Assembly (NCBI RefSeq): GCF_019947135.1
Contig: NZ_JAGSHT010000010.1
Span: 434,001-498,000 of the forward strand
Length of the DNA stretch: 64,000 bases
Direction of reading: 5' to 3'
From: Occultella gossypii
GTDB lineage: Bacteria > Actinomycetota > Actinomycetes > Actinomycetales > Beutenbergiaceae
Part shown: piece by piece, positions 31,554 to 40,349 of the stretch
Layout of the letters: each line of letters starts with the position of its first letter
Position numbering within the stretch: the first letter of the stretch is position 1
The notes under the pieces: generated by a model
Database searches by the model: none
What the model was told of the DNA's origin: nothing
What the model saw: the letters and a program-made list of their open reading frames with translations, nothing else
Position numbers and translations under genes: made by a program

Positions 31554-32470
31554 CGCTCCACCTCCCTCTTGTTGAACCAGATCGCGATGGGCACGATGAT
31601 CGCCGTCACCACCACGAACAGCACCACGTTGCCGGCGGTCGAGAGCCCGTAGAAGCCGGCCTGGTACTGCTTGTAGATGACCGAGCCGATCACGTCGCTG
31701 GTGAACCCCGGGCCGCCGCGGGTCATCGCCCAGATCAGGTCGAACGCGCGCAGCCCGCCGATCAGGGAGAGCAGCACCACGGTGGTGGTCGCCGGCCGGA
31801 CCAGCGGCACCGTGATCCGCCAGAAGCGCTGCCAGCCGTTCGCGCCGTCCACCCGCGCGGCCTCGTAGTACTCCGGCGGGATGGCGGCGATCCCGGCGAT
31901 GTAGATCAGGGTCGCGATGCCGACGCCCTTCCAGACGTCCACCAGGGCGATCGAGAACAGCGCCAGGGAGGGGTCGGTGAGCCAGCCGGGTCCGGTGATG
32001 CCGAACAGGGCGAGCCCGGAGTTGATCAACCCGTCGAACGGGTCCATGAGCACCTTGAACGTGATGCCGACGCCGATCGTGGAGACCAGCACCGGGAAGA
32101 ACACGACCGAGCGCAGGTACCCCCGGGCAGCGATCTGCGAGGTGAGGAACACCCCGAGCAGCAAGCCGAGCACCACCTTCGCCCCCGACGTCAGGAACCC
32201 GTAGATGAACGTGTTCGTGAACCCGCGCAGCAGCATCGGCTCGCTGAAGAACTGGACGAAGTTGTCCAGGCCGATGAACTCGGTGTCGAACAGGGTCCAC
32301 CGGGTCAGGCTGAAGTACAGCGAGGCGAAGGTGGGCACCGCGAACAGGACGAGGTAGAACACCCCCGCCGGGATGTAGAACCAGGTGGGGTAGGAGCTCT
32401 TGATCGGGCGGCGTTTGGGTGGCTTCAGGGCATCATCGGCGCTGGGACGGCTCGCGACCAGGGTCGTCAT
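31550..32470 (-). CDS. Carbohydrate ABC transporter permease (MalF type)
   Basis: A 306-residue inner-membrane permease of the CUT1 family. After a basic tail (KPPKRRPIKSSYPTW) come six hydrophobic helices, and the EAA motif PEYYEAARVDGANGWQRFWR lies before the last two. GGAGAT precedes the ATG at 32470. It is second in the operon, separated from the binding-protein gene by a strong stem-loop at 32491-32525, and overlaps the next permease by four bases. Confidence 0.93.
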   Translation of the reverse strand: MTTLVASRPSADDALKPPKRRPIKSSYPTWFYIPAGVFYLVLFAVPTFASLYFSLTRWTLFDTEFIGLDNFVQFFSEPMLLRGFTNTFIYGFLTSGAKVVLGLLLGVFLTSQIAARGYLRSVVFFPVLVSTIGVGITFKVLMDPFDGLINSGLALFGITGPGWLTDPSLALFSIALVDVWKGVGIATLIYIAGIAAIPPEYYEAARVDGANGWQRFWRITVPLVRPATTTVVLLSLIGGLRAFDLIWAMTRGGPGFTSDVIGSVIYKQYQAGFYGLSTAGNVVLFVVVTAIIVPIAIWFNKREVER

Positions 32471-32490
32471 GCGATCTCCATTGATCTCCG

Positions 32491-32525
32491 GCGGCCGCCT
32501 CACGTGGCTGGCGTGAGGCGGCCGC
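32491..32525 (-). promoter_or_regulatory. Intercistronic stem-loop between binding-protein and permease genes
   Basis: Perfect 14-bp stem, GCGGCCGCCTCACG with its complement, and a seven-base loop (32505-32511). It lies in the 89-bp gap of the ABC operon. Such structures protect the upstream message from 3' decay or partly terminate transcription, giving more binding protein than permease. Confidence 0.75.
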
Positions 32526-32559
32526 ACGCGACGGTGTGGGTGTCAGGACTCCGAGGCCG

Positions 32560-33873
32560 CTACCACCCCTCGAGGCCGAGCTGTTGGGCCTGCTTCTCGA
32601 CGTCCACGTCATAGAGTGCAGCTCCGTCCGCGGCCGGCCGGATGCCCGAACCGACCTCGACCGTGATCTGTTCCAGGCTCGGCCCCTTGATCGGGGACAG
32701 GAATTCCAGCGCCGGGGACGTCAGGCCCGCGTCGAAGTAGGTCTGCACGTCGGTCAGCGTGGGGGCCGCGTCCTCAGGCAACTCGCACAGGTCCGTGGTG
32801 AACGGGCCGCTCGGGACGAGCACCTCGTTCTGGATCCGGCAGCCCTCCTCGGACAGTGCGAACGCGATGAAGCGCTGCGCGGCCTCGAGCTCTTCGCCCT
32901 CGGTGGTGTTCGGGATGTACATGGCGTTGGGCAGCCACACCGTCAGCCGGGTGTCGGCGGCGTCCTGTGCGGGGAGTGCGAACACCCCGATGTCCTGGAG
33001 GTTGTCCGGATAGTTCTGCGCCACGGCGGCTCCCGCCCCGGTGAGGATCGGGTAGTGCGCGCCCTCTCCGGTGGCGAGCATCCGGATGCCGTCGTCATAT
33101 AGGGCGGACGCGAAATCCTCGTTGAAGTAGCCGGCTTCGAAGGCCTCCTGCTGGTTCTCGAACGCCTGCAGGGCCGGCTGATCGGCGTAGAAGCGGTTGT
33201 GCGCGGTGTACTCCGCCGCCCAGTCCGGGTCCTGCGCCGTGACGTTCGCGAAGTCTGCCAGCACGAACAACTGGCTCGTCCAGGTGTCACCGTAGGTCTG
33301 GATGATGGGGGCGGCGGTGCCCGCGTCGAGGATGGCCTGGTTGTTGGCCATGAAGCCGGCCCAGTCCGTGGGCACCTCGAGGCCAAGCTCTTCGTAGATG
33401 GGCTTGTTGTACATCACGGCACCCGCCTGGGTGGTGCCCCAGGGCGCCCCGTACATGCCGTTGTCGGTGGAGACGACGGTACGCATGTCCTCCACCAGGG
33501 AGTCGGCCCACTCCTGGTCGGAGAGGTCCACGAGGTTCTGGTCCGGGTTCAGGGCCTGCAGCAGGGACCCGGAGTTGTAGTGGAAGACGTCCGCCATCTC
33601 GCCGGTGGCGAGCTTGGTCTTCATCAGGTTGTCACCCTCGGCACCCGGGGGCTGCGTCTCGAGATTCACGACCACGTCCTCGTTCGCGGCCATGAACGCA
33701 TCGACCAGCTCCTGCGCCGCGGTGGCGCCCGGTTCACCGTTCTGGGTGAGGAACGTGATCTCGACCTGGTCACCGCCGGAACCACCTCCGGAACTGCAGG
33801 CGGCCATGCCTGCCACCAGTGCTGCCGCCGCGAGGACGACCGAGCCCTTGCGGGCACCTAGACGCATGCTCAT
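32560..33873 (-). CDS. Extracellular sugar-binding lipoprotein of an ABC transporter
   Basis: A 437-residue solute-binding lipoprotein (SBP family 1). The signal peptide ends in a lipobox at VAGMAACSS (Cys26), followed by a Gly/Ser linker. The mature part starts VEITFLTQNGEPGATAAQEL and contains the usual two-lobe features, including GAPWGTTQAGAVMYNKPIYE and the hinge-proximal WLPNAMYIPNTTEGEELEAA. GAGGAGG seven bases upstream fixes the ATG at 33873. It heads the operon SBP-permease-permease-nucleotidyltransferase. The divergent rhamnosidase suggests that it binds a rhamnose-containing oligosaccharide. Confidence 0.93.
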   Translation of the reverse strand: MSMRLGARKGSVVLAAAALVAGMAACSSGGGSGGDQVEITFLTQNGEPGATAAQELVDAFMAANEDVVVNLETQPPGAEGDNLMKTKLATGEMADVFHYNSGSLLQALNPDQNLVDLSDQEWADSLVEDMRTVVSTDNGMYGAPWGTTQAGAVMYNKPIYEELGLEVPTDWAGFMANNQAILDAGTAAPIIQTYGDTWTSQLFVLADFANVTAQDPDWAAEYTAHNRFYADQPALQAFENQQEAFEAGYFNEDFASALYDDGIRMLATGEGAHYPILTGAGAAVAQNYPDNLQDIGVFALPAQDAADTRLTVWLPNAMYIPNTTEGEELEAAQRFIAFALSEEGCRIQNEVLVPSGPFTTDLCELPEDAAPTLTDVQTYFDAGLTSPALEFLSPIKGPSLEQITVEVGSGIRPAADGAALYDVDVEKQAQQLGLEGW

Positions 33874-33927
33874 CCTTTACCTCCTCGTAAAGTCACCGTC
33901 CACCATGACGGCACAGCACGGACCCGA

Positions 33928-33941
33928 TTGAATCGGTTCAA
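33928..33941. promoter_or_regulatory. LacI-type operator in the ABC-operon promoter
   Basis: TTGAATCGGTTCAA: TTGAA arms with TTCAA and a central CG, the hallmark of LacI/GalR operators. It lies right at the predicted transcription start of the minus-strand promoter (33952-33980). Confidence 0.65.
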
Positions 33942-33951
33942 ACGTACCGCT

Positions 33952-33980
33952 ACTCTACGTGCGATTCGGTCTGCCGTCAA
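33952..33980 (-). promoter_or_regulatory. Predicted promoter of the sugar ABC operon
   Basis: On the minus strand TTGACG (33975-33980) and TAGAGT (33952-33957) are spaced by 17 bases. The start site would be near 33945, giving a leader of about 70 bases that contains the LacI-type operator. Confidence 0.65.
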
Positions 33981-34052
33981 CGACTCCGGGCAACAATTCG
34001 ACAACGGGCCCGCAGCCCCCGGGCATTCGCGGGCCGGCCCCCGTCCGAGGCA

Positions 34053-34081
34053 TTGACAACCCACTTGTAACGATTCAGGAT
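34053..34081 (+). promoter_or_regulatory. Predicted promoter of the rhamnosidase gene with LacI-type operator
   Basis: TTGACA (34053-34058, perfect) and CAGGAT (34076-34081) are 17 bases apart. Inside lies TTGTAACGATTCAG (34065-34078), a degenerate 14-bp element with central CG resembling the operator at 33928. The 328-bp gap 33874-34201 holds these two promoters and no gene. Confidence 0.55.
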
Positions 34082-34201
34082 GGCTGCGGAAGGCAGGCGC
34101 ACCCGGCGGAAGACTCCGAGGCCCGGCCACGGCGGACCTCGGACCGCACCCCCGAATCACCCGGCCCTGGTGGCCGGCACCGCAAAGGAGCAGTGGACCC
34201 C

Positions 34202-37009
34202 ATGACCGCAGCACGCCCGGTGGCGCTCGACGCCGAGGTCCCACGTGGCACGTCCTTCGTCGCCACGCCGACGCCCCGGCTGAGCTGGCGGACCGAGACC
34301 GACGCGAGCGACTGGACCCAGCGGTCCGCCGAGCTCGAGTTCACCTCGGCCGGCGCGACCAACACCGTCACGGTCGACTCGGGCGACTCGGTCCTGGTGC
34401 CGTGGCCGTTCGAGGCGCTCACGCCCGGCCAGGACGGCGAGGTCCGGGTGCGGGTCACCGGCGCCGACGGCGTCACCTCCGACTGGAGCGAAGCGCTCAC
34501 CGTGCGCGCCGGCTTCCTGGCGCCGGGCCGGTGGCGCGCCGAGCCGATCGGGCTCACCGCGCCCACCAAGCCCGCCGAGCCCGGCCTGGTCCGGACCGAG
34601 TTCGAGCTGCCCGCCCCGGTCCGCCGGGCCACCCTGTTCGCGACCGCGACCGGCGCCTACCAGGTCGCCATCAACGGCACCGACGTCGACGACGAGGTCC
34701 TCAAGCCCGGCTGGACGCCCTACCAGTACCGGCTCATCCACGAGACCACGGACGTGACCGCCCTGCTGGCCGCGGGCGCCAACGCCGTCGGGATCCGCTT
34801 CGCCGGCGCCTGGGCCACCGAGCAGTACGGCTTCCGCGACCGCGCCCACCGCGTCTACGCCGAGCAGCCGTCGGTCGCGCTCCAGCTGATCGTCGAGCAC
34901 ACCGACGGCACCACCACCGAACTCGTCACCGACGGTACCTGGCGGGCCGGCCACGGGCCGATCACCGCGAGCGGGATCTACCCGGGCGAGTCCCACGATG
35001 CCCGGCTCGCCCAGCCCGGCTGGTCCGCCGCAGGCTTCGACGACGGCGGGTGGTCGCCCGCGCGTACGGCCGAGCCGACCGTCGTCCCCGAACCGCGCAC
35101 GTCCCCGCCGGTCCGCCGGATCGAGGAGCTGGCCGTCACCGAGGTCATCACCACCCCGTCCGGGCGCACGATCCTCGACTTCGGGCAGAACCTGGTCGGG
35201 CGGCTGCGGATCACGGTCGGCGGCCCGGAGGGGCACATCATCACGCTGCGGCACGCGGAGGTGCTCGAGCACGGTGAACTCGGGGTGCGTCCGCTGCGCG
35301 CGGCCGCCGCCACCGACACCGTCACGCTCGCCGGGACCGGCGAGCAGACCTGGGAGCCTGAGTTCACTTTCCACGGGTTCCGGTACGCGGAGGTGTCCGG
35401 CTGGCCCGGTGAGTTCGATCCGGCGTCCGTCGTTGCCGTGGTGATCCACAGCGACATGGAGCGCACCGGCTGGTTCACGAGCTCGCACGACCTGGTGAAC
35501 CGCCTGCACGAGAACGTCGTCTGGGGCCAGCGCGGCAACTTCCTCTACCTGCCCACCGACTGCCCCCAGCGGGACGAACGGCTCGGCTGGACCGGGGACA
35601 TCCAGGTGTTCGCGCCGACGGCGACCTTCCTGTTCGACTCCAGGACGTTCCTGTCCTCCTGGCTCGCCGACCTCGCCCTCGAACAGCACGCCGCCGGCGG
35701 CGTGGTCCCGTTCATCGTGCCGAACGTGCTCGGGCCCGCCCGGCCGGCCGCGGCCTGGGGTGACGCCGCCACCGTGGTGCCCTCGGTGCTGCTGGAGCGG
35801 TTCGCGGACCGCGGCACCCTGGAGGCGCAGTACGAGTCGATGACGGCGTGGACGGACCACCTCCTCGACCTCGCCGGCGATCGGCACCTGTGGGAGGGCC
35901 GGTTCCAGTTCGGGGACTGGCTGGACCCGACGGCGCCGCCCGAGAGTCCCGCCGACGCGAAGGCCCACCCGGACATCGTGGCCAGTGCCTACGTGTTCCG
36001 CTCGGCCGACCTTGCCGCGCACGCCGCCGCCGTCCTCGGGCGCGATGCGGACGCGCAGCGCTATCGCGACCGGGCCGAGCAGGTCCGGGCGGCGTTCCTG
36101 GCCGAGTACGTGACCCCGGCCGGCCGGATGATGTCCGACGCGCAGACCGCGTACGCGCTGGCCATCGTGTTCGACATCGCCCCGGTGCCCCAGCACGACG
36201 CGTTGGGGCGGCGCCTGGCCGAACTGGTCCGCGAGAGCGGGTACCGGATCGGCACCGGGTTCGTCGGCACGCCGATCATCGCCGACGCCCTGACCCGGAC
36301 CGGACACCTGGACGTGGCGACCCGGCTGCTCACCCAGACCGAGTGCCCGTCCTGGCTGTACCCGGTCACGATGGGCGCCACGACGATCTGGGAGCGCTGG
36401 GACAGCACCCTCCCCGACGGGTCCATCAACCCCGGCCAGATGACGTCGTTCAACCATTACGCGCTCGGCGCCATCGCCGACTGGCTGCACCGCGTCGTGG
36501 CGGGCCTGGCCCCGGCCGAGCCGGGCTACCGCACCCTGCTCGTCCAGCCCCGGCCGCTGCCCGGCTTCACCCACGCCCGGGCTGAGCACCGCACACCGTA
36601 CGGAACGGCCGCCGTCGGCTGGCGTCGCGACGGCGACACGGTGACCGTCACCGCCACGGTGCCGCCGAACACCCGGGCCCGGGTGGTCCTGCCGGGCACC
36701 GGCGAGGAACTGACGGTCTCCTCCGGCAGCCACGAGTGGTCGGTGCCGGCGCCGGTCGCCACAGCGGCCCCCGGCCCGGTCGACCTGGACACGAGCCTCG
36801 CCGCCGTGATCGACGACGAGCAGGCCTACGCGACCCTGCTCCGGGTACTCGGCGAGGCGAGCCCCGACGCCGCCGAGGAGGTCCGCGCGCACACCACCTG
36901 GGTGCCCGGGCGGACCCTGCGCGAGCGGCTGGATCATGCCGCCGGCCCGGACACCACGGACCGGGTGGCCGCAGCCTTCGCAGAGCTGAGCGCCGGGCGC
37001 GGGCGCTGA
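34202..37009 (+). CDS. Alpha-L-rhamnosidase (GH78)
   Basis: A 935-residue glycoside hydrolase releasing terminal alpha-L-rhamnose. Domain order matches the family: N-terminal beta domains (about 1-320, with LKPGWTPYQYR and GRTILDFGQNLVGRL), then the (alpha/alpha)6 catalytic barrel. The catalytic segment is TDCPQRDERLGWTGD (452-466). GATTIWERWDS and MTSFNHYALGAIADW follow. A C-terminal beta domain is extended by about 90 residues (VIDDEQAYATLLRVLGEASP onward) that I do not recognise. No signal peptide, so rhamnosides are probably imported first by the divergent ABC system. The ATG at 34202 has AAGGAG 12 bases upstream; a GTG at 34193 is possible. Confidence 0.93.
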   Translation: MTAARPVALDAEVPRGTSFVATPTPRLSWRTETDASDWTQRSAELEFTSAGATNTVTVDSGDSVLVPWPFEALTPGQDGEVRVRVTGADGVTSDWSEALTVRAGFLAPGRWRAEPIGLTAPTKPAEPGLVRTEFELPAPVRRATLFATATGAYQVAINGTDVDDEVLKPGWTPYQYRLIHETTDVTALLAAGANAVGIRFAGAWATEQYGFRDRAHRVYAEQPSVALQLIVEHTDGTTTELVTDGTWRAGHGPITASGIYPGESHDARLAQPGWSAAGFDDGGWSPARTAEPTVVPEPRTSPPVRRIEELAVTEVITTPSGRTILDFGQNLVGRLRITVGGPEGHIITLRHAEVLEHGELGVRPLRAAAATDTVTLAGTGEQTWEPEFTFHGFRYAEVSGWPGEFDPASVVAVVIHSDMERTGWFTSSHDLVNRLHENVVWGQRGNFLYLPTDCPQRDERLGWTGDIQVFAPTATFLFDSRTFLSSWLADLALEQHAAGGVVPFIVPNVLGPARPAAAWGDAATVVPSVLLERFADRGTLEAQYESMTAWTDHLLDLAGDRHLWEGRFQFGDWLDPTAPPESPADAKAHPDIVASAYVFRSADLAAHAAAVLGRDADAQRYRDRAEQVRAAFLAEYVTPAGRMMSDAQTAYALAIVFDIAPVPQHDALGRRLAELVRESGYRIGTGFVGTPIIADALTRTGHLDVATRLLTQTECPSWLYPVTMGATTIWERWDSTLPDGSINPGQMTSFNHYALGAIADWLHRVVAGLAPAEPGYRTLLVQPRPLPGFTHARAEHRTPYGTAAVGWRRDGDTVTVTATVPPNTRARVVLPGTGEELTVSSGSHEWSVPAPVATAAPGPVDLDTSLAAVIDDEQAYATLLRVLGEASPDAAEEVRAHTTWVPGRTLRERLDHAAGPDTTDRVAAAFAELSAGRGR

Positions 37010-37062
37010 ACCGCTGACCTCCGGGGTTCACCCGGACCATGACGGCGTCCATACTGGCGACC

Positions 37063-38097
37063 ATGAGCCGCCTGGAGGGCAATGGGCCGGACCGGGCGCG
37101 CGATCCTTCGGACCTGGCCCGGGCTCGCGCGGGTGACGAGGACGCGTTCGCCCGGCTGGTCGGCCCCACGCTCGCCGAGCTCCACACGCATAGCTACCGC
37201 ATGCTCGGGTCCGTCCATGACGCCGAGGACATCGTGCAGGAGACCCTGGTCCGGGCCTGGCGCAGCCTCCCGAGGTACCAGGACCGTGGGTCGTTGCGGG
37301 CGTGGCTGTGCACCATCGCGACGAACCGGTGCCTGAGTTTCATCGCGCGCCGCGCACGCCGCGAACTGCCGACCGACCTGAGCCCGGGGCATGCGCCCGT
37401 CGCCGAGACTGCCTGGCTCGAGCCCTACCCTGACGCGCGACTGGGGTGGGCGGCCGAACTCGGCCCGGAGGCGCGCACCCTGGCCCGGGAGAGCGTCGAG
37501 CTCGCCTTCGTCGCCGCCCTCCAGCACCTGCCGGCACGCCAGCGGGCGGTGCTCCTGCTGCGCGACGTCCTCGACTTCAGAGCCGCAGAGGTCGCCGACC
37601 TGCTGGGAACCACGGTCGCCGCCGTCAACAGCGCACTCCAGCGCGCCCGGGGTGCGCTCACCACCCTCCCGGAGGGTACCCAGCAGACCACCTACGCCGA
37701 CATCGGCACCGATGCGCTGCGCGAGGTCGCCGCGCGGTACACGGCCGCGTGGGAGTCCGGTGATGTCGACGCCATCGTCGCGATGCTCACGCACGACGCG
37801 ACCTACTCGATGCCGCCCCTGCCACGGTGGTACCGGGGACACGAGGACATCCGGACGTTCCTCGCCGTGGCCGCCCCCGGGCGCTGGCGGTTCCTACCGG
37901 CGGCCGCGAACGGGCAGCTCGCCTTCGGCACCTACCTGCGCGAACCGGCCGGGACTCGCTACGCCGCAGCCGGCCTGGACGTCCTGACCCTGCGCGGCCC
38001 CATGGTGGCCGGCGTCGTGTCCTTCCTCTCCCCCGAGTTGTTCCCGCTCTTCGGTCTCCCTCTGGATCTCCCGGACCGATCGTCGCGGCACCGATGA
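37063..38097 (+). CDS. Sigma-70-family (ECF, SigG/SigX5-like) factor with SnoaL domain
   Basis: A 344-residue extracytoplasmic-function sigma factor. Region 2 runs from [20 protein letters not shown] to [17 protein letters not shown], and region 4 from [20 protein letters not shown] to [13 protein letters not shown]. The linker has WLEPYPD, diagnostic of the SigX5-like group. A C-terminal SnoaL/NTF2-like domain (about 225-335) replaces the need for a separate anti-sigma factor in such proteins. I prefer the ATG at 37063, since TTCACC-N17-CATACT (37027-37055) ends seven bases before it. The earlier ATG at 37039 has no ribosome-binding site. Another SnoaL-like gene follows at 38164, a common pairing for these sigma factors. 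Confidence 0.88.
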   Translation: MSRLEGNGPDRARDPSDLARARAGDEDAFARLVGPTLAELHTHSYRMLGSVHDAEDIVQETLVRAWRSLPRYQDRGSLRAWLCTIATNRCLSFIARRARRELPTDLSPGHAPVAETAWLEPYPDARLGWAAELGPEARTLARESVELAFVAALQHLPARQRAVLLLRDVLDFRAAEVADLLGTTVAAVNSALQRARGALTTLPEGTQQTTYADIGTDALREVAARYTAAWESGDVDAIVAMLTHDATYSMPPLPRWYRGHEDIRTFLAVAAPGRWRFLPAAANGQLAFGTYLREPAGTRYAAAGLDVLTLRGPMVAGVVSFLSPELFPLFGLPLDLPDRSSRHR

Positions 38098-38163
38098 GTT
38101 CACCGTCGTCCCCGGGTTGGAAGAGGTGACAGCACCACCACCCAGTGACGGGCAGGGACAACC

Positions 38164-39015
38164 ATGCACACCGACGAAGTGCAGATCAGAGATCTCATCG
38201 AGAGGTGGGCCGTGGCGGTCCACCGCGGCGACCTCGACGCGGTCCTCGCGGACCATTCCGACGACGTCACGATGTTCGACGTGCCACCGCCCAGCCAGGG
38301 TCCTCGCGGGCTCCGGGCCTACCGCGACGTCTGGCCACCGTTCTTCGAGTGGCAGCGCAGCGGCGCCTCCTTCGAACTCACGTCCTTGGAGGTCACGGCC
38401 GGGGACGACGTCGCCTACGCATCCGCACTCGTTCGTTGTGGGACGCCCGCCGAGCTCGCCGCGGACCCGCAGAACCTGCTTCGGCTCACCATCGGACTGC
38501 GTAAGGAGCAGGGCCGGTGGATCGTCGCCCATGAGCACCACTCCTTCCCGTCCGCGCCCGACCCGGTGCCCGACGCCACCGACGTGGCCGGTGCCGATGA
38601 GCGCGAGCTGCGCCGGATCCACGAGGACTGGTTCGATCGCACCCCGGCCAAGGACCTGGACGGCCTGATGGCCCACATCGCCGAGGACGTGGTCTCCTAC
38701 GAGCACGACCAGCCACTCCAGCACGTCGGGCTGCCGGCCGTCCGGGAGGTCTGCCGAACCGGCCTGGAAGCCGCCGGGGCCAGCACGCCGGTGTGGACCG
38801 TCCCCGACCTCACGATCCTCACCGAGGGCGACCTGGCCGTCGCGTGGGGGCTCAACCGGATGGGCATCCGCGGGCCGGACGGCGAGCAGGCGAGCTGGTC
38901 ACGCGGCACCCGGATCTTCCAGCGACGCCGAGGTGAGTGGGAACTGGTGCACCAGCACCTCTCCTATCCCTACGACCCCGAGACCGGTGCGGCGCAGACC
39001 GACCGCCAGCCGTGA
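38164..39015 (+). CDS. Tandem SnoaL/DUF4440-like (NTF2-fold) protein
   Basis: A 283-residue cytosolic protein with two NTF2-like domains in tandem. The first starts EVQIRDLIERWAVAVHRGDL and the second ELRRIHEDWFDRTPAKDLDG. Both have the cone-shaped fold pattern ending in W-x-L/I-V-x-x-x-H-S (GRWIVAHEHHSFP; GEWELVHQHLSYP). Such domains bind small hydrophobic ligands or act as isomerases. AGGGA lies seven bases before the ATG. It follows a SnoaL-containing sigma factor by 66 bp and may be co-transcribed. No substrate can be assigned. Confidence 0.82.
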   Translation: MHTDEVQIRDLIERWAVAVHRGDLDAVLADHSDDVTMFDVPPPSQGPRGLRAYRDVWPPFFEWQRSGASFELTSLEVTAGDDVAYASALVRCGTPAELAADPQNLLRLTIGLRKEQGRWIVAHEHHSFPSAPDPVPDATDVAGADERELRRIHEDWFDRTPAKDLDGLMAHIAEDVVSYEHDQPLQHVGLPAVREVCRTGLEAAGASTPVWTVPDLTILTEGDLAVAWGLNRMGIRGPDGEQASWSRGTRIFQRRRGEWELVHQHLSYPYDPETGAAQTDRQP

Positions 39016-39030
39016 TCGGCGCGGCGCCCA

Positions 39031-40200
39031 TCAGGTCCCGGTCAGCACCCGGTCGATCACATCGGCCCCCCGTGTCGCGCCCCCGGCGGCGACGCTCTCG
39101 TCGCGCATCCGGGCGAGAGCGTCGCGCACGACGTCGTCTCCGGCCACCGCGTCGATGGCCGCCCAGACGGTATCCGCATCGAGTCGCTGCGGGCTGAGGG
39201 TCCGGCCGAGTCCGAGCTCGGCGATCCGGTCGGCGTTGGCCCGCTGCTCCGCCATCTGTGGGAGCGCCACCATCGGGACCCGGTACTGGATGGCCTCCAT
39301 CGTGCTGCCCATGCCGGCGTGGGTCACGAACGCGTCGGCGTGACGCAGCACCGCCAGTTGCGGCACCCGCTCGTGGATCTCCACGTTGTCCGGGGCGTCC
39401 TCGAAGAGGCCGGGGTCGACCTGGTCACCGATCGCGAGCACCATGTGCCAGCGGCGGTCGGCGGCCGAGTCGACCATCATCCGGAAGAAGTCGGGCCGGT
39501 CGTTGTAGGCGGTGCCGAGGGAGACCAGCACGACCGGATCGCCACCCGTCGGAGGCGTCCAGTCGGACTGGAACTCCCGCTCGGTCAGGCCCGGCCCGAT
39601 GAAGTCCCAACCCTCGAAGGTCTCGCCCGCGAACTGGAACGCCCGCGGGATCGTGACCAGCCTCGCCGCCGCCGATCTGCCCTGCATGAATGCGCCCACG
39701 TCACCGATGCCCTGACCGCGCAGGTACCTCGCGATCCGGATCATCTGCCACAGGAACCGCGGGTCGACCGGGTTGATCCTGGTGTAGGCGTTCATCGACC
39801 AGTGCTCGTTGCCCACGAAGTTGGGCCACGTCTCCACTGCCGGCACCTGCCACTGGTGCGCGAGCACCCTGCCCCACCAGGCCAGGGTCCCGTCGTGCAG
39901 CACGAGGTCCGGGGCCGGTGCATCGGCGAGCGCGGGGACCATGGCGGCGGTCTCGTCCAGCAGCAGCCCCATCGCCCGGATCAGTTCCTTGCCGTGCATC
40001 TGCGGCGGCCCACCGCCGATGCGTTCCCAGGTGGAGGTGACCGGCTCGAACCGAGCACCGGTCTCGGCGATCCGGTCCTCGAACATGCGAGGCGCCCAGT
40101 ACGTCACGTCGTGGCCCCGCCGGACGAGTTCGGTCACCACCCCGAGGGTGGGATTGACGTGTCCTGCTCCGAGGGGCCCGTAGGCATAGATGGTCGACAC
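39031..40200 (-). CDS. MGT-type UDP-glycosyltransferase (GT1)
   Basis: A 389-residue GT-B glycosyltransferase of the macrolide-glycosyltransferase group. The N-terminal acceptor domain begins VSTIYAYGPLGAGHVNPTLG with the catalytic-type His in GAGHVNP. The C-terminal donor domain carries the signature THAGMGSTMEAIQYRVPMVA then LPQMAEQRANADRI. These enzymes glucosylate macrolides or other small hydrophobic molecules, often for detoxification. The GTG at 40200 is chosen since the extension beyond it is low-complexity. It is convergent with the SnoaL gene (15-bp gap). Confidence 0.88.
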   Translation of the reverse strand: MSTIYAYGPLGAGHVNPTLGVVTELVRRGHDVTYWAPRMFEDRIAETGARFEPVTSTWERIGGGPPQMHGKELIRAMGLLLDETAAMVPALADAPAPDLVLHDGTLAWWGRVLAHQWQVPAVETWPNFVGNEHWSMNAYTRINPVDPRFLWQMIRIARYLRGQGIGDVGAFMQGRSAAARLVTIPRAFQFAGETFEGWDFIGPGLTEREFQSDWTPPTGGDPVVLVSLGTAYNDRPDFFRMMVDSAADRRWHMVLAIGDQVDPGLFEDAPDNVEIHERVPQLAVLRHADAFVTHAGMGSTMEAIQYRVPMVALPQMAEQRANADRIAELGLGRTLSPQRLDADTVWAAIDAVAGDDVVRDALARMRDESVAAGGATRGADVIDRVLTGT

Positions 40201-40270
40201 GGACGACCATGCTAGGCGCACGCTCGATCCTCGCCCCGGGACCGGAGGCGACCACCCCGCAGAACGCAGC

Positions 40271-40312
40271 GACCGCCGTCGGCCCGGCATGAAAGGCGGG
40301 CCGACGGCGGTC
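40271..40312 (-). terminator. Strong stem-loop terminator after the aldo/keto reductase gene
   Basis: Perfect 15-bp stem (GACCGCCGTCGGCCC and its complement) with a 12-base loop, 37 bp after the reductase stop and before the start of the glycosyltransferase gene. Confidence 0.75.
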
Positions 40313-40349
40313 GGTGCGTCTGCCTACGAGGAGGCGACGGCGGGGCTGC

